In this document: positions 1-8,879 of the stretch, piece by piece | Numbering within the stretch: position 1 is the stretch's first letter | How the letters are laid out: every line of letters starts with the position of its first letter | Assembly (NCBI RefSeq): GCF_016125955.1 | Contig: NZ_JADEVE010000273.1 | Coordinates: forward strand, 62,001-126,000 | Reading direction: 5' to 3' | DNA: 64,000 nt | DNA from: Acetomicrobium sp. S15 = DSM 107314 | GTDB lineage: Bacteria > Synergistota > Synergistia > Synergistales > Thermosynergistaceae | Position numbers and translations under genes: made by a program | Notes under the pieces: generated by a model | The model's input: the letters and a program-made list of their open reading frames with translations, nothing else | The model's database searches: none | Told to the model about the DNA's origin: nothing

Positions 1-761
1 GAAGGATCATCTTTGAAGGCGAAACGCTCGAAGAGCTTTTGAGGAGAAACCCTCGGCATTTCAGAAGGCGGGCTCAGATAGTCTTTCAAAATCCCTTCGC
101 CTCACTCAACCCGCGCATGACCGTCAAAGATATCGTCGGGAGGGGGATGAAGCTCCACGGCCTCGTAAAAAGCGACGAAGAGCTCGCTGAACGAGTGGCA
201 GCGCTGCTTTTAGAGGTGGGACTCAAGGAGGAGCACTTGAGCCGTTATCCGCATGAGTTTTCCGGCGGCCAGAGGCAGCGCATAGCCATCGCTCGAGCCC
301 TCGCCTTAAACCCCGAGTTTGTCGTCCTGGACGAGCCCACGAGCGCGCTCGACGTATCGGTGCAGGCTCAGATATTGAACCTGCTTAAAGGGCTTCAGCA
401 GTCGCGAGGGCTTTCATATCTCTTCATTTCCCACAACTTGGCCGTCGTGAGGCACATGAGCCACGAGGTAGCTGTGATGTATCTGGGTAAGGTTATGGAG
501 AGCGCCTCCAAGGATAGCCTCTTTTCCAACCCCCTACATCCTTATACGCAGGCGCTTTTGAAGAGCATCCCAAAGATAGCCTTTCCTCCTGAGGATATAG
601 AAAAGAAGGTCATAGAGGGAGATATCCCGAGTCCTGTGAACCCGCCTTCAGGGTGCCCCTTCAACCCGCGCTGCCATAGGGCTGCCGATATTTGCAGAAC
701 AGAGATGCCGGATTTCAGAGAAGTGATGCCCGGCCACTGGGTCGCCTGTCATTTGGTTTGA
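1..761 (+). CDS. Oligopeptide ABC transporter ATP-binding protein (OppF/DppF type), 5'-truncated by window edge
   Basis: The reading frame is open from base 3, so the gene starts before the window; 252 residues are visible and the Walker A part is missing. Visible are the Q-loop region (QIVFQNPFASLNPRMT), the ABC signature FSGGQRQRIAIARAL, Walker [12 protein letters not shown] and the switch histidine in FISHNLA. The C-terminal oligopeptide domain has the usual PSPVNPPSGCPFNPRC cysteine motif. It would energise import of peptides at the inner face of the membrane. The next two genes, an isoaspartyl dipeptidase and a family 5 binding protein, follow closely on the same strand and look like the end of the same operon. 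Confidence 0.95.
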   Translation, partial: RIIFEGETLEELLRRNPRHFRRRAQIVFQNPFASLNPRMTVKDIVGRGMKLHGLVKSDEELAERVAALLLEVGLKEEHLSRYPHEFSGGQRQRIAIARALALNPEFVVLDEPTSALDVSVQAQILNLLKGLQQSRGLSYLFISHNLAVVRHMSHEVAVMYLGKVMESASKDSLFSNPLHPYTQALLKSIPKIAFPPEDIEKKVIEGDIPSPVNPPSGCPFNPRCHRAADICRTEMPDFREVMPGHWVACHLV

Positions 762-798
762 AGTCTAATTTGGAATCTTACAAGGGGAGGGGAGTAGC

Positions 799-1908
799 AT
801 GTTGTTATTGAAAGGAGCCCGCACCTTCGCGCCCCAAGATCTGGGCAGCGTGGACATACTGGTTGGCGCCGATAAAGTGTTGGCCATAGAAAACGGCATG
901 GGACCCATGCCCGTGGAAGTGGAAACGCTCAACTTGTCTAACTTCGTCCTCGCGCCCGGCCTTATAGACCTTCATGTGCATTTCGCCGGAGCGGGTGGCG
1001 AGGGAGGGCCGCTCTTCAGGGCTGAACCTTTGAACGCATCTTCACTTCTCGAATCCGGCATAACCACTGCCGTGGGCCTTTTGGGGACGGATGGTTACGC
1101 CAGGAACGTCATGGAGGTGCTGCAGAAGGCCTATGCATTGGAAGCTCAAGGGGTATCGACGTATATATACACGGGGTCATATAAGATACCATCGGTGACG
1201 ATCACCGGAGACGTGGCCGTGGATATCATGGCCGTGGAGAAGGTGTTGGGGTTGAAGATTGCAATAGCCGATCACCGCTCATCTCATCCCACGGTCGAAG
1301 AATTTGTACGCCTCGCCTCGCAAGTGCGCGTGGCCGGGATCTTGAGCGGCAAGGTGGGGATATTCCACTTGCACGTCGGCACCTGTCCAGATCCTCTTTT
1401 CCTTGTGCGAGAGACGAACAAAAGGACCTCAATCCCGCTGTATCACTTCCTCCCGACCCATATGAATAGAAACGAGACCGTGTTGGAGGAGGCGCTGAAG
1501 TTCGCCCTCGAAGGGGGAAACGTGGACTTTACGGCCATAAGCGACATGAAGCGCCCTCAAGCTCATGAAGCCGTATCGAAGCTCCTCGAAGCCAGCGTGC
1601 CGCTTGACCGCATTACCGTAAGCTCTGACGCAGGGGGGAGCTCGCCGCTCTTCGATTCTGATGGGCGCCTGTTAGATGTAAAGATAACTACGCCGCAAAA
1701 CCTCATGGCCCAGTTTTTGCAACTTCTCGATGCGATCGGGCCGGAAAAAGCGCTCACCGTCTTTTCGACAAATCCGGCTAAAAGGTTGGGACTTCGCCAC
1801 AAGGGGAAGATAGAGGAAGGCTTCGACGCGGACTTTCTAATCTTCGACGACGCTTGGAGCTTGAGGGGCGTCATAGCCAAGGGCAGACTGGTTTGGGGTA
1901 AAATATAA
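799..1908 (+). CDS. iadA: Isoaspartyl dipeptidase (beta-aspartyl peptidase)
   Basis: A 369-residue amidohydrolase-superfamily metallopeptidase that hydrolyses beta-aspartyl (isoaspartyl) dipeptides in the cytoplasm. Family marks in order are PGLIDLHVHFAGAGGEGG (metal-binding HxH), ITTAVGLLGTDG, the lysine near residue 153 (GLKIAIADHRSSH) at the place of the carboxylated metal-bridging lysine, HLHVG, LPTHMNR and the catalytic aspartate in SSDAGGSSP. Length fits IadA (about 390). The start ATG follows AAGGGGAGGGG. It lies 37 bp after the ABC ATPase and 53 bp before a peptide-binding protein, which suggests that the imported peptides include isoaspartyl dipeptides. Naming rests on motifs; a related amidohydrolase specificity is possible. 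Confidence 0.88.
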   Translation: MLLLKGARTFAPQDLGSVDILVGADKVLAIENGMGPMPVEVETLNLSNFVLAPGLIDLHVHFAGAGGEGGPLFRAEPLNASSLLESGITTAVGLLGTDGYARNVMEVLQKAYALEAQGVSTYIYTGSYKIPSVTITGDVAVDIMAVEKVLGLKIAIADHRSSHPTVEEFVRLASQVRVAGILSGKVGIFHLHVGTCPDPLFLVRETNKRTSIPLYHFLPTHMNRNETVLEEALKFALEGGNVDFTAISDMKRPQAHEAVSKLLEASVPLDRITVSSDAGGSSPLFDSDGRLLDVKITTPQNLMAQFLQLLDAIGPEKALTVFSTNPAKRLGLRHKGKIEEGFDADFLIFDDAWSLRGVIAKGRLVWGKI

Positions 1909-1961
1909 ACAATCGGTTCACAAGACCGTTTAAAAACTGTTTTAAAAAGGGGGAGTAAGAA

Positions 1962-3521
1962 ATGAAGCGTTGGGTTATCGCGTTATCTGTAATGCTCGCT
2001 TTCTTCGTAGTGGCACCCTCAGGTGCAATGGCAGCCATGAAGCTCGTTGTGGGACAAGGGGTTGAACCGGTGGCGTTAGACCCCGCCGACGTGACAGATA
2101 ATCCGTCGGAGGAGGTTTGTCACCATATCTACGAAGGGCTTATAGGTTTCGATGAAAATATGAACATCATCCCAAAGCTCGCAACGGATTGGAGCGTTTC
2201 CGAGGATGGCAAAACGTGGACGTTCAACCTGAAGAAGGGCGTCAAGTTCCACTCCGGGGCCGACTTTAACGCCGAGGCAGTTAAAAAAAGCTTCGATCGC
2301 ATCCTTGCGGGCGGACTTAAAAGGAGTTCTCTTTATAAACCCGTCATCGGCGAAGTGAAGGTCGTAGACGATTACACCGTGCAGTTCATCCTCCCGGAAT
2401 CGTTTGGTCCGTTCCTCCACACACTATGCCATACCGCCGGCTTGATTGTGGACCCCAGCTTGATCGATGCCAAGGCAGATGTAAGGCGAAAACCCTCCGG
2501 CACCGGGCCGTTCAAGTTCAAAGAGTGGGCTGTCGGCGATCAAATAAAACTTGCAGCCTTCGACGGTTACCATGGAGGCAAAGCAAAGCTCGATGAGCTC
2601 GTATTTAAGGTTGTGCCGGAGGACGCATCGCGCACGATGATGCTTGAGACAGGCGAGCTCGACGTGGCCGAAAGAATTTCTCCCTTCGACATCGAGCGGC
2701 TCAAGGCCAACAAAGACCTGGTGGTCGAAATTGCCCCATCCCTCCGCGTCATCTATATAGGCATGAACTGCCAAAAAGGGGTCACAAAAGATGTTTTGGT
2801 GCGCCGTGCCTTTAACCACGCCATCGACAAGAAGGCCATCTGCGACAACATATTAAAAGGAATGGGCGTGCCGACTGATACCCCCATGTCCCCGAAGACC
2901 AACGGCTATGCTGAAGTTACAGGTTACCCTTATGATCCCAAAAAAGCCAAAGAGCTTCTTGCCGAGGCTGGGTGGAAGGATGCAGACGGCGATGGTATCC
3001 TCGAAAAAGATGGCCAAAAGCTCTCTGTGAACCTTATGACGCCCCATGGCCGCTACTTGATGGATTATAAGGTCGCAGAGGCGGTGCAGGCTTACCTTAA
3101 AGAGATCGGCGTCGACGCAAAGCTCGTCACGATGGAATGGGGCACATATATTGCAACGTTATCTAAACCCTTAGGGGAAAATAACGTGGATATGTACTTG
3201 TTAGGCTGGTCCCCGTCGACGGGGGACGCCGATTGGGCACTTCGTCCGTTGTTCCATTCAGCCAACTGGGCTCCCAATGACAACTATAGCTTCTACAAGA
3301 ACCCCAAGGTCGACGAGCTCATAGAGGCTGGCATGCGCACTGTGGACACGGAAAAGCGCAAAGAAATCTACAAAGAAGCTCAGGAGCTGATCGTGGAGGA
3401 TGCCCCCTGGATCACTTTATACTGGATGAACAACGTGACAGGTTACTGGAATTACGTGAAGGGCTTGAAAATCATCCCGCTTGAAATGACCTTCGCCCAT
3501 CAAGCCTACGTAGAGCGCTAA
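1962..3521 (+). CDS. Peptide ABC transporter solute-binding protein (SBP family 5)
   Basis: 519 residues with an N-terminal signal peptide (about residues 1-24, ending SGAMA-A). Family 5 marks are LDPADVTDNPSEEVCHHIYEGL near the N-terminus, LATDWSVSEDGKTWTFNLKKG and GTGPFKFKEW. It should capture di- or oligopeptides outside the membrane and deliver them to an Opp/Dpp permease encoded before the window. It is the last gene of the plus-strand operon here, after the dipeptidase, and is followed by a strong hairpin. RBS GGGGAG lies 6 nt before the ATG. The ligand cannot be read from sequence; the neighbour iadA points to beta-aspartyl peptides. Confidence 0.93.
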   Translation: MKRWVIALSVMLAFFVVAPSGAMAAMKLVVGQGVEPVALDPADVTDNPSEEVCHHIYEGLIGFDENMNIIPKLATDWSVSEDGKTWTFNLKKGVKFHSGADFNAEAVKKSFDRILAGGLKRSSLYKPVIGEVKVVDDYTVQFILPESFGPFLHTLCHTAGLIVDPSLIDAKADVRRKPSGTGPFKFKEWAVGDQIKLAAFDGYHGGKAKLDELVFKVVPEDASRTMMLETGELDVAERISPFDIERLKANKDLVVEIAPSLRVIYIGMNCQKGVTKDVLVRRAFNHAIDKKAICDNILKGMGVPTDTPMSPKTNGYAEVTGYPYDPKKAKELLAEAGWKDADGDGILEKDGQKLSVNLMTPHGRYLMDYKVAEAVQAYLKEIGVDAKLVTMEWGTYIATLSKPLGENNVDMYLLGWSPSTGDADWALRPLFHSANWAPNDNYSFYKNPKVDELIEAGMRTVDTEKRKEIYKEAQELIVEDAPWITLYWMNNVTGYWNYVKGLKIIPLEMTFAHQAYVER

Positions 3522-3538
3522 AACTTCTTTTAGAGAGC

Positions 3539-3568
3539 GCAAACGGGGGTCAACTGACCCCCGTTTGC
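3539..3568. terminator. Perfect hairpin between convergent operons
   Basis: A 14-bp perfect inverted repeat (GCAAACGGGGGTCA and its complement) with a 2-nt centre sits between the convergent peptide-binding-protein gene and the PTS operon. It probably terminates both. No long T-run follows on either side, so intrinsic termination may be partial. Confidence 0.7.
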
Positions 3569-3604
3569 GATATTTCAAATGTTATTGCCCTTCAGATGCT
3601 CTTC

Positions 3605-4987
3605 CTATTCAGTTTCTTCTGCCTCTTCCAGCGCACCTGCGGCCCTTTCCCAAGTCTTGCGATTGCGCCTAAATAGGTAAGCGAGCCCCAAACCGATCAA
3701 GAATAGCACCAATGCTCCAAACCAGCTCAGGCGCATGAGCTGCACCATAACCCACGTAAGCAGGTTTGACCCGTCGCAGATGGAGGAGATCATCGTAGCG
3801 CCGCTCGGCATCTCGAATTGTGCGGCCCTGGCGGCCTCGGTAAAGAGAGGAGCCATGTGGGTTCCCACCATAAGCCCGACGGCAATGATTATCGTGCCTA
3901 TGATGACGGTCTTTAGGATATTGCCCCTGGTGATGGGGATGGTCATGACGACCATGAAGGGAAGCACTGCGAGGTCTACGGCCAAGAGTATCCTGTTCTG
4001 AGGTATGAGGATCATCAGGACGATCGCTATGGGTACCAAGATCATAGCAGAAGCGATGGCTGCCGGATCCCCGACCGCTATGGCGGAGTCCAGACCTATG
4101 TAGAATTTCCTCTGAGATGCCCTGGTCTTCATGAAGTCGCGCACGCCCTCGGATATGGGTATCAGGCCGTCCATGAGGATGGCCACCATCTTGGGGAATA
4201 TATACATGACGCCGGCCATGGCTACGCCGAGCTTTAAGACGTTAAACCAGGCGTTGGCCGTGCCCAGGGTTTGCAAATTGCCCAAGATGCCCACCACGAA
4301 GCCCAAGATGAGCCCGATTATCACAGGGTCACCGAGGAAGCCCCATTTTTTGCTTATGGCCTCCGGGTCTGCCTGAACTTTGTCCAAATGCATCTTGTCG
4401 AGAAGCCAGTTTATGGGTATGGCGATGGGCACGGCTGCGGCGGAGAAGCCGTGGGGGAGCGATATGCCGGGGAGCTTATAGTATTGCTGTACCGCTGGCG
4501 CCGTCCAATCCCCCAACACAAGGACTATCATGGCATTTAGGGCGGCCACCGTTATGCCGAGCCAGACGTTTCCCGTCATGGCGTGGACGAGTCCGCCTGT
4601 GAAGGCGAAGTGCCAGTAGTTCCACACGTCCACGTTGACCGTATCGGTCAGGCGTAGCACATACATGATCACGTTAACCAACACCACCACCGGAATGATG
4701 AAGAGGCCAATCCTGCCGGCGAAGGCGATGGCAGCGGCAGCCGGCCACCCCACGTCCAAGATCGGCAAATTCACGCCTGCGGCCTCTACCATCTTTCCAG
4801 CCGCAGGTGCCAGGTTGTTCAGGAAAAATCCCAAAATGAGGTTTATGCCGATAAACCCTATGCCTATCACTACAGCAGATCTGAATGCCCGTTGGGCTGG
4901 AATGCGGAAAAAGAGCGCCAGGATGAAGATCACGATGGGAAGCAATACCGTTACGCCTAAAGCATTGACTATCTCGTTAAGGGACAT
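3605..4987 (-). CDS. PTS galactitol-type EIIC permease
   Basis: A 460-residue polytopic membrane protein resembling GatC/SgcC, the EIIC of the galactitol PTS family. It starts with MSLNEIVNALGVTVLLPIVIF and contains repeated hydrophobic segments, a characteristic GISLPHGFSAAAVPIAIPIN loop and KWGFLGDPVIIGLILG. It moves the sugar across the membrane while EIIB phosphorylates it. The ATG has AAGGAG upstream at 9 nt. It is the last gene of the operon EIIA-EIIB-aldolase-EIIC. The C-terminus is a charged cytoplasmic tail rich in Glu. The substrate need not be galactitol. Confidence 0.88.
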   Translation of the reverse strand: MSLNEIVNALGVTVLLPIVIFILALFFRIPAQRAFRSAVVIGIGFIGINLILGFFLNNLAPAAGKMVEAAGVNLPILDVGWPAAAAIAFAGRIGLFIIPVVVLVNVIMYVLRLTDTVNVDVWNYWHFAFTGGLVHAMTGNVWLGITVAALNAMIVLVLGDWTAPAVQQYYKLPGISLPHGFSAAAVPIAIPINWLLDKMHLDKVQADPEAISKKWGFLGDPVIIGLILGFVVGILGNLQTLGTANAWFNVLKLGVAMAGVMYIFPKMVAILMDGLIPISEGVRDFMKTRASQRKFYIGLDSAIAVGDPAAIASAMILVPIAIVLMILIPQNRILLAVDLAVLPFMVVMTIPITRGNILKTVIIGTIIIAVGLMVGTHMAPLFTEAARAAQFEMPSGATMISSICDGSNLLTWVMVQLMRLSWFGALVLFLIGLGLAYLFRRNRKTWERAAGALEEAEETE

Positions 4988-5011
4988 CTCGTATCGCTCC
5001 TTTTGTTTCAG

Positions 5012-5611
5012 TTATTTTTTAAATTGTTGCACAATAACTGCCATGCGACAAGCATCTTCCAGGTATTGAGCGAGGTAAAAGGCGGAATGGAGATCGCTTC
5101 CGACGGTGACATTGCCGTGGTCGGCCAAGAGTGCGGCCATAACGTTGGGGCTTCTGAAGGCATTTTCTACGAGGGAGGCGAGTTCTGCCGAGCCGGCAGG
5201 GGCTTTCGGTATCAAAGCCATTTTGTCCTTCAGGTATGCCCTCGACGTTGCCGTTAGGAGCGGAGGGAGCTTTTGTAAGTGCGCAAAGGCCGTCGTGTAG
5301 GGCGGATGAAGGTGCACTACGGCTCCCACGCCCTCCCTTGCTCCGTAGATGGCCGCGTGGAAGAGGACTTCTGTCGAGGGGCGTGCGGCGGTCTCTTCTG
5401 CTATATTTCCGTCCATGTCGACCAAAACCGTGTCCTTTTCCGTCATGTTTCCCATAGAAGCCCCTGTGGCCTTTATGAGGATCTTGCCGCTTCCAACACG
5501 GACGCTGATGTTACCACTCGTGCCCAGGGTAAGCCCTAAGGCGTAAGCCTCCCTACAAACGCCTATCAACCTCTCCCTCAATGCCTGCATGGCGTTGCAA
5601 TCTCCCGACAT
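5012..5611 (-). CDS. Class II aldolase/adducin family protein (fuculose-phosphate-aldolase-like)
   Basis: 199 residues. Class II aldolase marks are LGTSGNISVRVG (phosphate-binding loop), KATGASMGNM, RPSTEVLFHAAIYGAR, the metal histidines in VVHLHPPYTTAFA and the late ALLADHGNVTVG histidine. These zinc enzymes cleave ketose-1-phosphates, often to DHAP or glycolaldehyde products. I chose the ATG at 5611 because AAGGAG lies 6-7 nt before it; a frame extension to 5644 lacks this. The gene sits between PTS EIIB and EIIC, so its likely substrate is the phosphosugar made by that PTS. Adducin-like decarboxylase or epimerase activity is an alternative. Confidence 0.87.
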   Translation of the reverse strand: MSGDCNAMQALRERLIGVCREAYALGLTLGTSGNISVRVGSGKILIKATGASMGNMTEKDTVLVDMDGNIAEETAARPSTEVLFHAAIYGAREGVGAVVHLHPPYTTAFAHLQKLPPLLTATSRAYLKDKMALIPKAPAGSAELASLVENAFRSPNVMAALLADHGNVTVGSDLHSAFYLAQYLEDACRMAVIVQQFKK

Positions 5612-5652
5612 GTAAATCTCCTTCACTTTTCGCGCTTGCCGCACCGTGCGGC

Positions 5653-5946
5653 CTATTGTTCTATGCCGAGTTTCTGCAATATCTCTTTCACTGCGTCATC
5701 CTCACCTACGCCCGTGAGAAAAGCCAACCCCCTAACGGAAGGGACGTTTATATCCTTCGGGATGGGCGTTGTAGCCACTATCAGGTCGACGCCGTCCAGG
5801 TTGCTTCGTATTTCAGCGGCTTTGCATTGCCTGGTTTCTACCGCTATCCCTCGCTTGCTCAGCAATTCCTCCACCTTTTTTGCCACCACCGTCGACGTGG
5901 CTATGGCTGTCCCGCAGACTACGAGTATGCGTTTTTTATTGGCCAA
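5653..5946 (-). CDS. PTS EIIB, galactitol type
   Basis: 97 residues, matching GatB-type EIIB domains. The phospho-accepting cysteine is Cys11 in the P-loop VVCGTAIATSTVVAKKVEE. It takes phosphate from EIIA and passes it to the sugar carried by EIIC. The start is TTG at 5946, supported by AAGGAGGG 8 nt upstream. It is 14 bp after the EIIA gene and 41 bp before the aldolase gene on the same strand. Confidence 0.9.
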   Translation of the reverse strand: MANKKRILVVCGTAIATSTVVAKKVEELLSKRGIAVETRQCKAAEIRSNLDGVDLIVATTPIPKDINVPSVRGLAFLTGVGEDDAVKEILQKLGIEQ

Positions 5947-5960
5947 GGTTTTATCCCTCC

Positions 5961-6434
5961 TTACTCAGATTCTGAAAGGTTCTCTTTGAGGATCTTTGCG
6001 ATTTCTTTAGCGGTGGATGCGCTATAGATAGACGACATAAAAGAAGCATCTCCGAACTTCCTCGCCAGCTTCGAAAGGAATTTTATATACCCCTGTGGGT
6101 CGAGCACGGCCAGCAGAAACACGACGTGCACAGGGATCTTTTTCTCCGGCTCGTCCATCTTGCCGAAATTGACAGGTCTTTTGAGCGTGGCCACTGCCAT
6201 GCCTGCGGCGTTTACGTATTTTGCGTCTGTGTGGGGTATGGCGACGTTTATTTCGCCCACCTGTAAACCCGTCGGGAATCCCATTTCCCTTTCCACCACG
6301 GCGTCGGCGAAGTCAGCCTTGACCACTCCCTTCTCTATTAACTTTGAGGCAAGAAAGCGAATAACGCCTATGTTATCTTCAAACTCCACGCTCGGAAAGA
6401 TGAGTTCTTCTTTTGCCAGTTCGGCGAAGTCCAC
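5961..6434 (-). CDS. PTS EIIA, fructose/mannitol-type (EIIA-2)
   Basis: 157 residues. The active histidine is His68 in INVAIPHTDAKYV, and the fold marks EREMGFPTGLQVG and HVVFLLAVLDPQGYIKFLSKLA fit the EIIA-2 family used by galactitol-type systems. It receives phosphate from HPr and donates it to the separate EIIB. The start is GTG at 6434 with AAGGGG 8 nt upstream. It is the first gene of the PTS operon, behind a good promoter at 6473-6501. HPr and EI are not in the window. Confidence 0.9.
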   Translation of the reverse strand: MDFAELAKEELIFPSVEFEDNIGVIRFLASKLIEKGVVKADFADAVVEREMGFPTGLQVGEINVAIPHTDAKYVNAAGMAVATLKRPVNFGKMDEPEKKIPVHVVFLLAVLDPQGYIKFLSKLARKFGDASFMSSIYSASTAKEIAKILKENLSESE

Positions 6435-6472
6435 TGCGCACGCCCCTTTTCTTAGAGTTTAATTCATTTTAA

Positions 6473-6501
6473 ATGTTAGGCTATCCTCCATCTTCAGTCA
6501 A
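6473..6501 (-). promoter_or_regulatory. Sigma-70-type promoter of the PTS operon
   Basis: On the minus strand: TTGACT (6496-6501), 17-nt spacer, TAACAT (6473-6478). It lies in the 75-bp gap between the Nudix gene and EIIA, giving the PTS operon its own start. The match is by eye. Confidence 0.55.
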
Positions 6502-6509
6502 CGAGCTTT

Positions 6510-6992
6510 TTATAGGTAAGCGATATGAGATGCCGCAATTCTGCCTCGCTCGTCTATGCGGATCGAGCCCTCGAAGACCCTCCCTTCTCCGCCATATACG
6601 AGCGGAGCGATGAGGGTATAAAAAGGGCTGATCCCTTCCTTGGCGAGGCTTCCTTTTGTATTGCACCACTCTATTTCACCCTCAGAACTCGGCGTGAGCG
6701 AGCCCGAGAAGGAACTGGACTTGAAATAGAAAGAGATGTTGTCGTGATGAGAAGTCTCGGAAACGTTAGTCACTATACCCGCCAGCGCCATTCTTTCGAG
6801 GATGAACCCGGTCTCCTCGTAAAGCTCCCTTGCGCATGCTTCGGATAGGCTTTCGCCCCTTTCCTTCTTTCCTCCCGGCACGGTCCACTGCCCTTGGTAA
6901 GGAGGGTTTCCCCTACTTATGAGGAGCACATCATCCCCTTTTATCAGAAAACAGAACACTATAGCTACGTTAAAAGCATATTCTTCAAACAC
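6510..6992 (-). CDS. Nudix hydrolase
   Basis: 160 residues with a complete Nudix box, GGKKERGESLSEACARELYE followed by ETGF, fitting GX5EX7REUXEEXGU. Such enzymes hydrolyse nucleoside diphosphate derivatives with Mg2+ in the cytoplasm, for example oxidised dNTPs. The ATG at 6992 overlaps the end of the TAXI permease gene by 8 bp, so the two are translated from one transcript. There is no obvious functional tie to transport. The exact substrate cannot be assigned. Confidence 0.9.
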   Translation of the reverse strand: MFEEYAFNVAIVFCFLIKGDDVLLISRGNPPYQGQWTVPGGKKERGESLSEACARELYEETGFILERMALAGIVTNVSETSHHDNISFYFKSSSFSGSLTPSSEGEIEWCNTKGSLAKEGISPFYTLIAPLVYGGEGRVFEGSIRIDERGRIAASHIAYL

Positions 6993-8829
6993 TCTTTTCC
7001 AACTCCTTGCCGCCCTTGAAATAGGCGAGGGAACCTGCTACGACTCCGACGGGCCATATCCAAATGGTCGGCGAAAAGATCATGATGCCTGCGGCTACAA
7101 GGACTGCCCTCCGTGCCAATCCGAGTTCAGACCTCAGGTAACCCATGAACCCCGCCGATAAAGCCGTTAAGGCCAAAGCTAACTTCGCAAAATGCACAAT
7201 GGCTTCCAGGGGTGACCCCAACAGGAGCAAGCTTGGGGCGTAGGCGAAATAGAAGGGTAAGATAAAAATGGCGAAACTGAGCTTGAGGGCCATCTTTGCC
7301 GTCTTTATCCAATCGGCGTCGGCCATGCCGGATGCGATGAAGACAGCGCCGCAAACCGGTGGCGTCACGGCCGACAGTATCGCTAAATAGAAGACGAACA
7401 TGTGAGCCACCAAAGGATACAAGCCCATCTCTACCAGCACGGGCCCGGCCACCACGACAGCTACGGTGTAGGCGGCTGTAGTTGGAACTTCCATCCCCAA
7501 TATGGTGCTCGTTATTGCTGCGAGGAGAAGGGCCAAAAAGAGGCTGTTTTCGCTTAAAGATAGCAATCCGGAACTTGCCTTTACTCCAAGACCGGTGAAA
7601 GCAATTGTGGCGATTATTATCTGAGCACAAGCGCAAATGCTCGCTATGAACGCAGCCTGTCGTGCGCCGTTGAGCACCGCCTGTTTGAGCTTATTGAGCG
7701 CATGCGGCAGATCCAACCTCCATCCCTCGTCAAAAGCCATAAGGGGTAGCGTCGAAAGCAGGGCCCCAAAAGCGGCGTATTGCGGCGTGCGGCCCTCGAG
7801 CAAAAAGTAGAGCAGGACGCAAAACGGAGCGAAGAAGAAACCGCTCGCTTTTAGCGTATCTTTCCAACTCGGGAGTTCTTCTTCGGGCAAACCTCTGAAA
7901 CCCTCCCTGAGAGAGTAAAAATGGACTCCCATCCAAGCCGCAAAGAAGTAGAGGATGGCCGGCAGGGCTGCGCTCGCGACGATCTTTATGTATGGTGTTT
8001 CTATAAGTTCGGCCATGACGAAGGCGCCCGCTCCCATGATGGGTGGCATGATCTGCCCGCCAGTGCTCGCCACCGCCTCCACGGCGGCGGCGAACTCCGG
8101 CTTATAACCCAGTCTTTTCATCATGGGTATGGTGAAAACGCCTGTGGAGGCCACATTGGCGCTTGCACTGCCCGATACAGAGCCAAAGAGGGCGCTCGAA
8201 ACGACCGCTACCTTTGCCGGCCCGCCCACATATCGCCCAGCCAGGCGCAGGGATATCTTCATGAAGCCGGCCCCGCCGCCGCTATAGACGATAAAACTCC
8301 CCAAGAATACGAAAATGGCTATGGTGTTGGCGCTCACTCCCAAAAGCTGCCCCCATATACCGCCCGTGGTCAAATAAAACATGCCGCCCAATGTGGAGAG
8401 GCTGTATGGCGGGTGGCCAAAATATCCCGGTATAAGGTGTCCGAATAGCGCATATAACAAGGTAGCCAGGGCTATTAGTGGGAGGGCTGGGCGAACCGCT
8501 CTTCTCGCTGCCTCGAGTATCAAGGCCACCAGAAGGAACCCCATGAGGACCTGTACATGCCCCTTAGGTATGCCGTATTGCTCCATAATGTCGCTGTAAT
8601 TGAAGAAGGCGTATAGGCATAAGGTAATCCCAAGCACCGTAAGGCTTGAGTCCAAAACCCAGCGCTTACGACTTCGACCGCTTCCGCCCAAAAAGATCAG
8701 CACGAAGGCCAGCGACAGGTGTATGGCCCTCTCCTTGATGTCGGGCATGAAGGCGTATACAGGCAAAATGACCTGATATATCGCGAAGGCTGCCGAAGCG
8801 ATTGCCGCTATCCACTTAGCAGTGCGCAA
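6985..8829 (-). CDS. TRAP transporter fused permease (4TM/12TM, TAXI type)
   Basis: A 614-residue membrane protein that fuses a DctQ-like four-helix part (about residues 1-130) to a DctM-like twelve-helix part. DctM marks include GSVSGSASANVASTGVFTIP, VASTGGQIMPPIMGAGAFVM, LGMEVPTTAAYTVAVVV and YLAILSAVTPPVCGAVFIASG. It imports a solute using the ion gradient, with the TAXI binding protein encoded just before it. The start is TTG at 8829 with AGGGGG about 10 nt upstream. Nothing strongly hairpin-like separates it from the binding-protein gene, unlike most other transport operons in this window. The substrate is unknown; glutamate or other carboxylates are common for TAXI systems. Confidence 0.93.
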   Translation of the reverse strand: MRTAKWIAAIASAAFAIYQVILPVYAFMPDIKERAIHLSLAFVLIFLGGSGRSRKRWVLDSSLTVLGITLCLYAFFNYSDIMEQYGIPKGHVQVLMGFLLVALILEAARRAVRPALPLIALATLLYALFGHLIPGYFGHPPYSLSTLGGMFYLTTGGIWGQLLGVSANTIAIFVFLGSFIVYSGGGAGFMKISLRLAGRYVGGPAKVAVVSSALFGSVSGSASANVASTGVFTIPMMKRLGYKPEFAAAVEAVASTGGQIMPPIMGAGAFVMAELIETPYIKIVASAALPAILYFFAAWMGVHFYSLREGFRGLPEEELPSWKDTLKASGFFFAPFCVLLYFLLEGRTPQYAAFGALLSTLPLMAFDEGWRLDLPHALNKLKQAVLNGARQAAFIASICACAQIIIATIAFTGLGVKASSGLLSLSENSLFLALLLAAITSTILGMEVPTTAAYTVAVVVAGPVLVEMGLYPLVAHMFVFYLAILSAVTPPVCGAVFIASGMADADWIKTAKMALKLSFAIFILPFYFAYAPSLLLLGSPLEAIVHFAKLALALTALSAGFMGYLRSELGLARRAVLVAAGIMIFSPTIWIWPVGVVAGSLAYFKGGKELEKSV

Positions 8830-8879
8830 GAGCCAATATCCCCCTCTATGTGACCGTGCACGAGCTGCGGCGCTATTTT

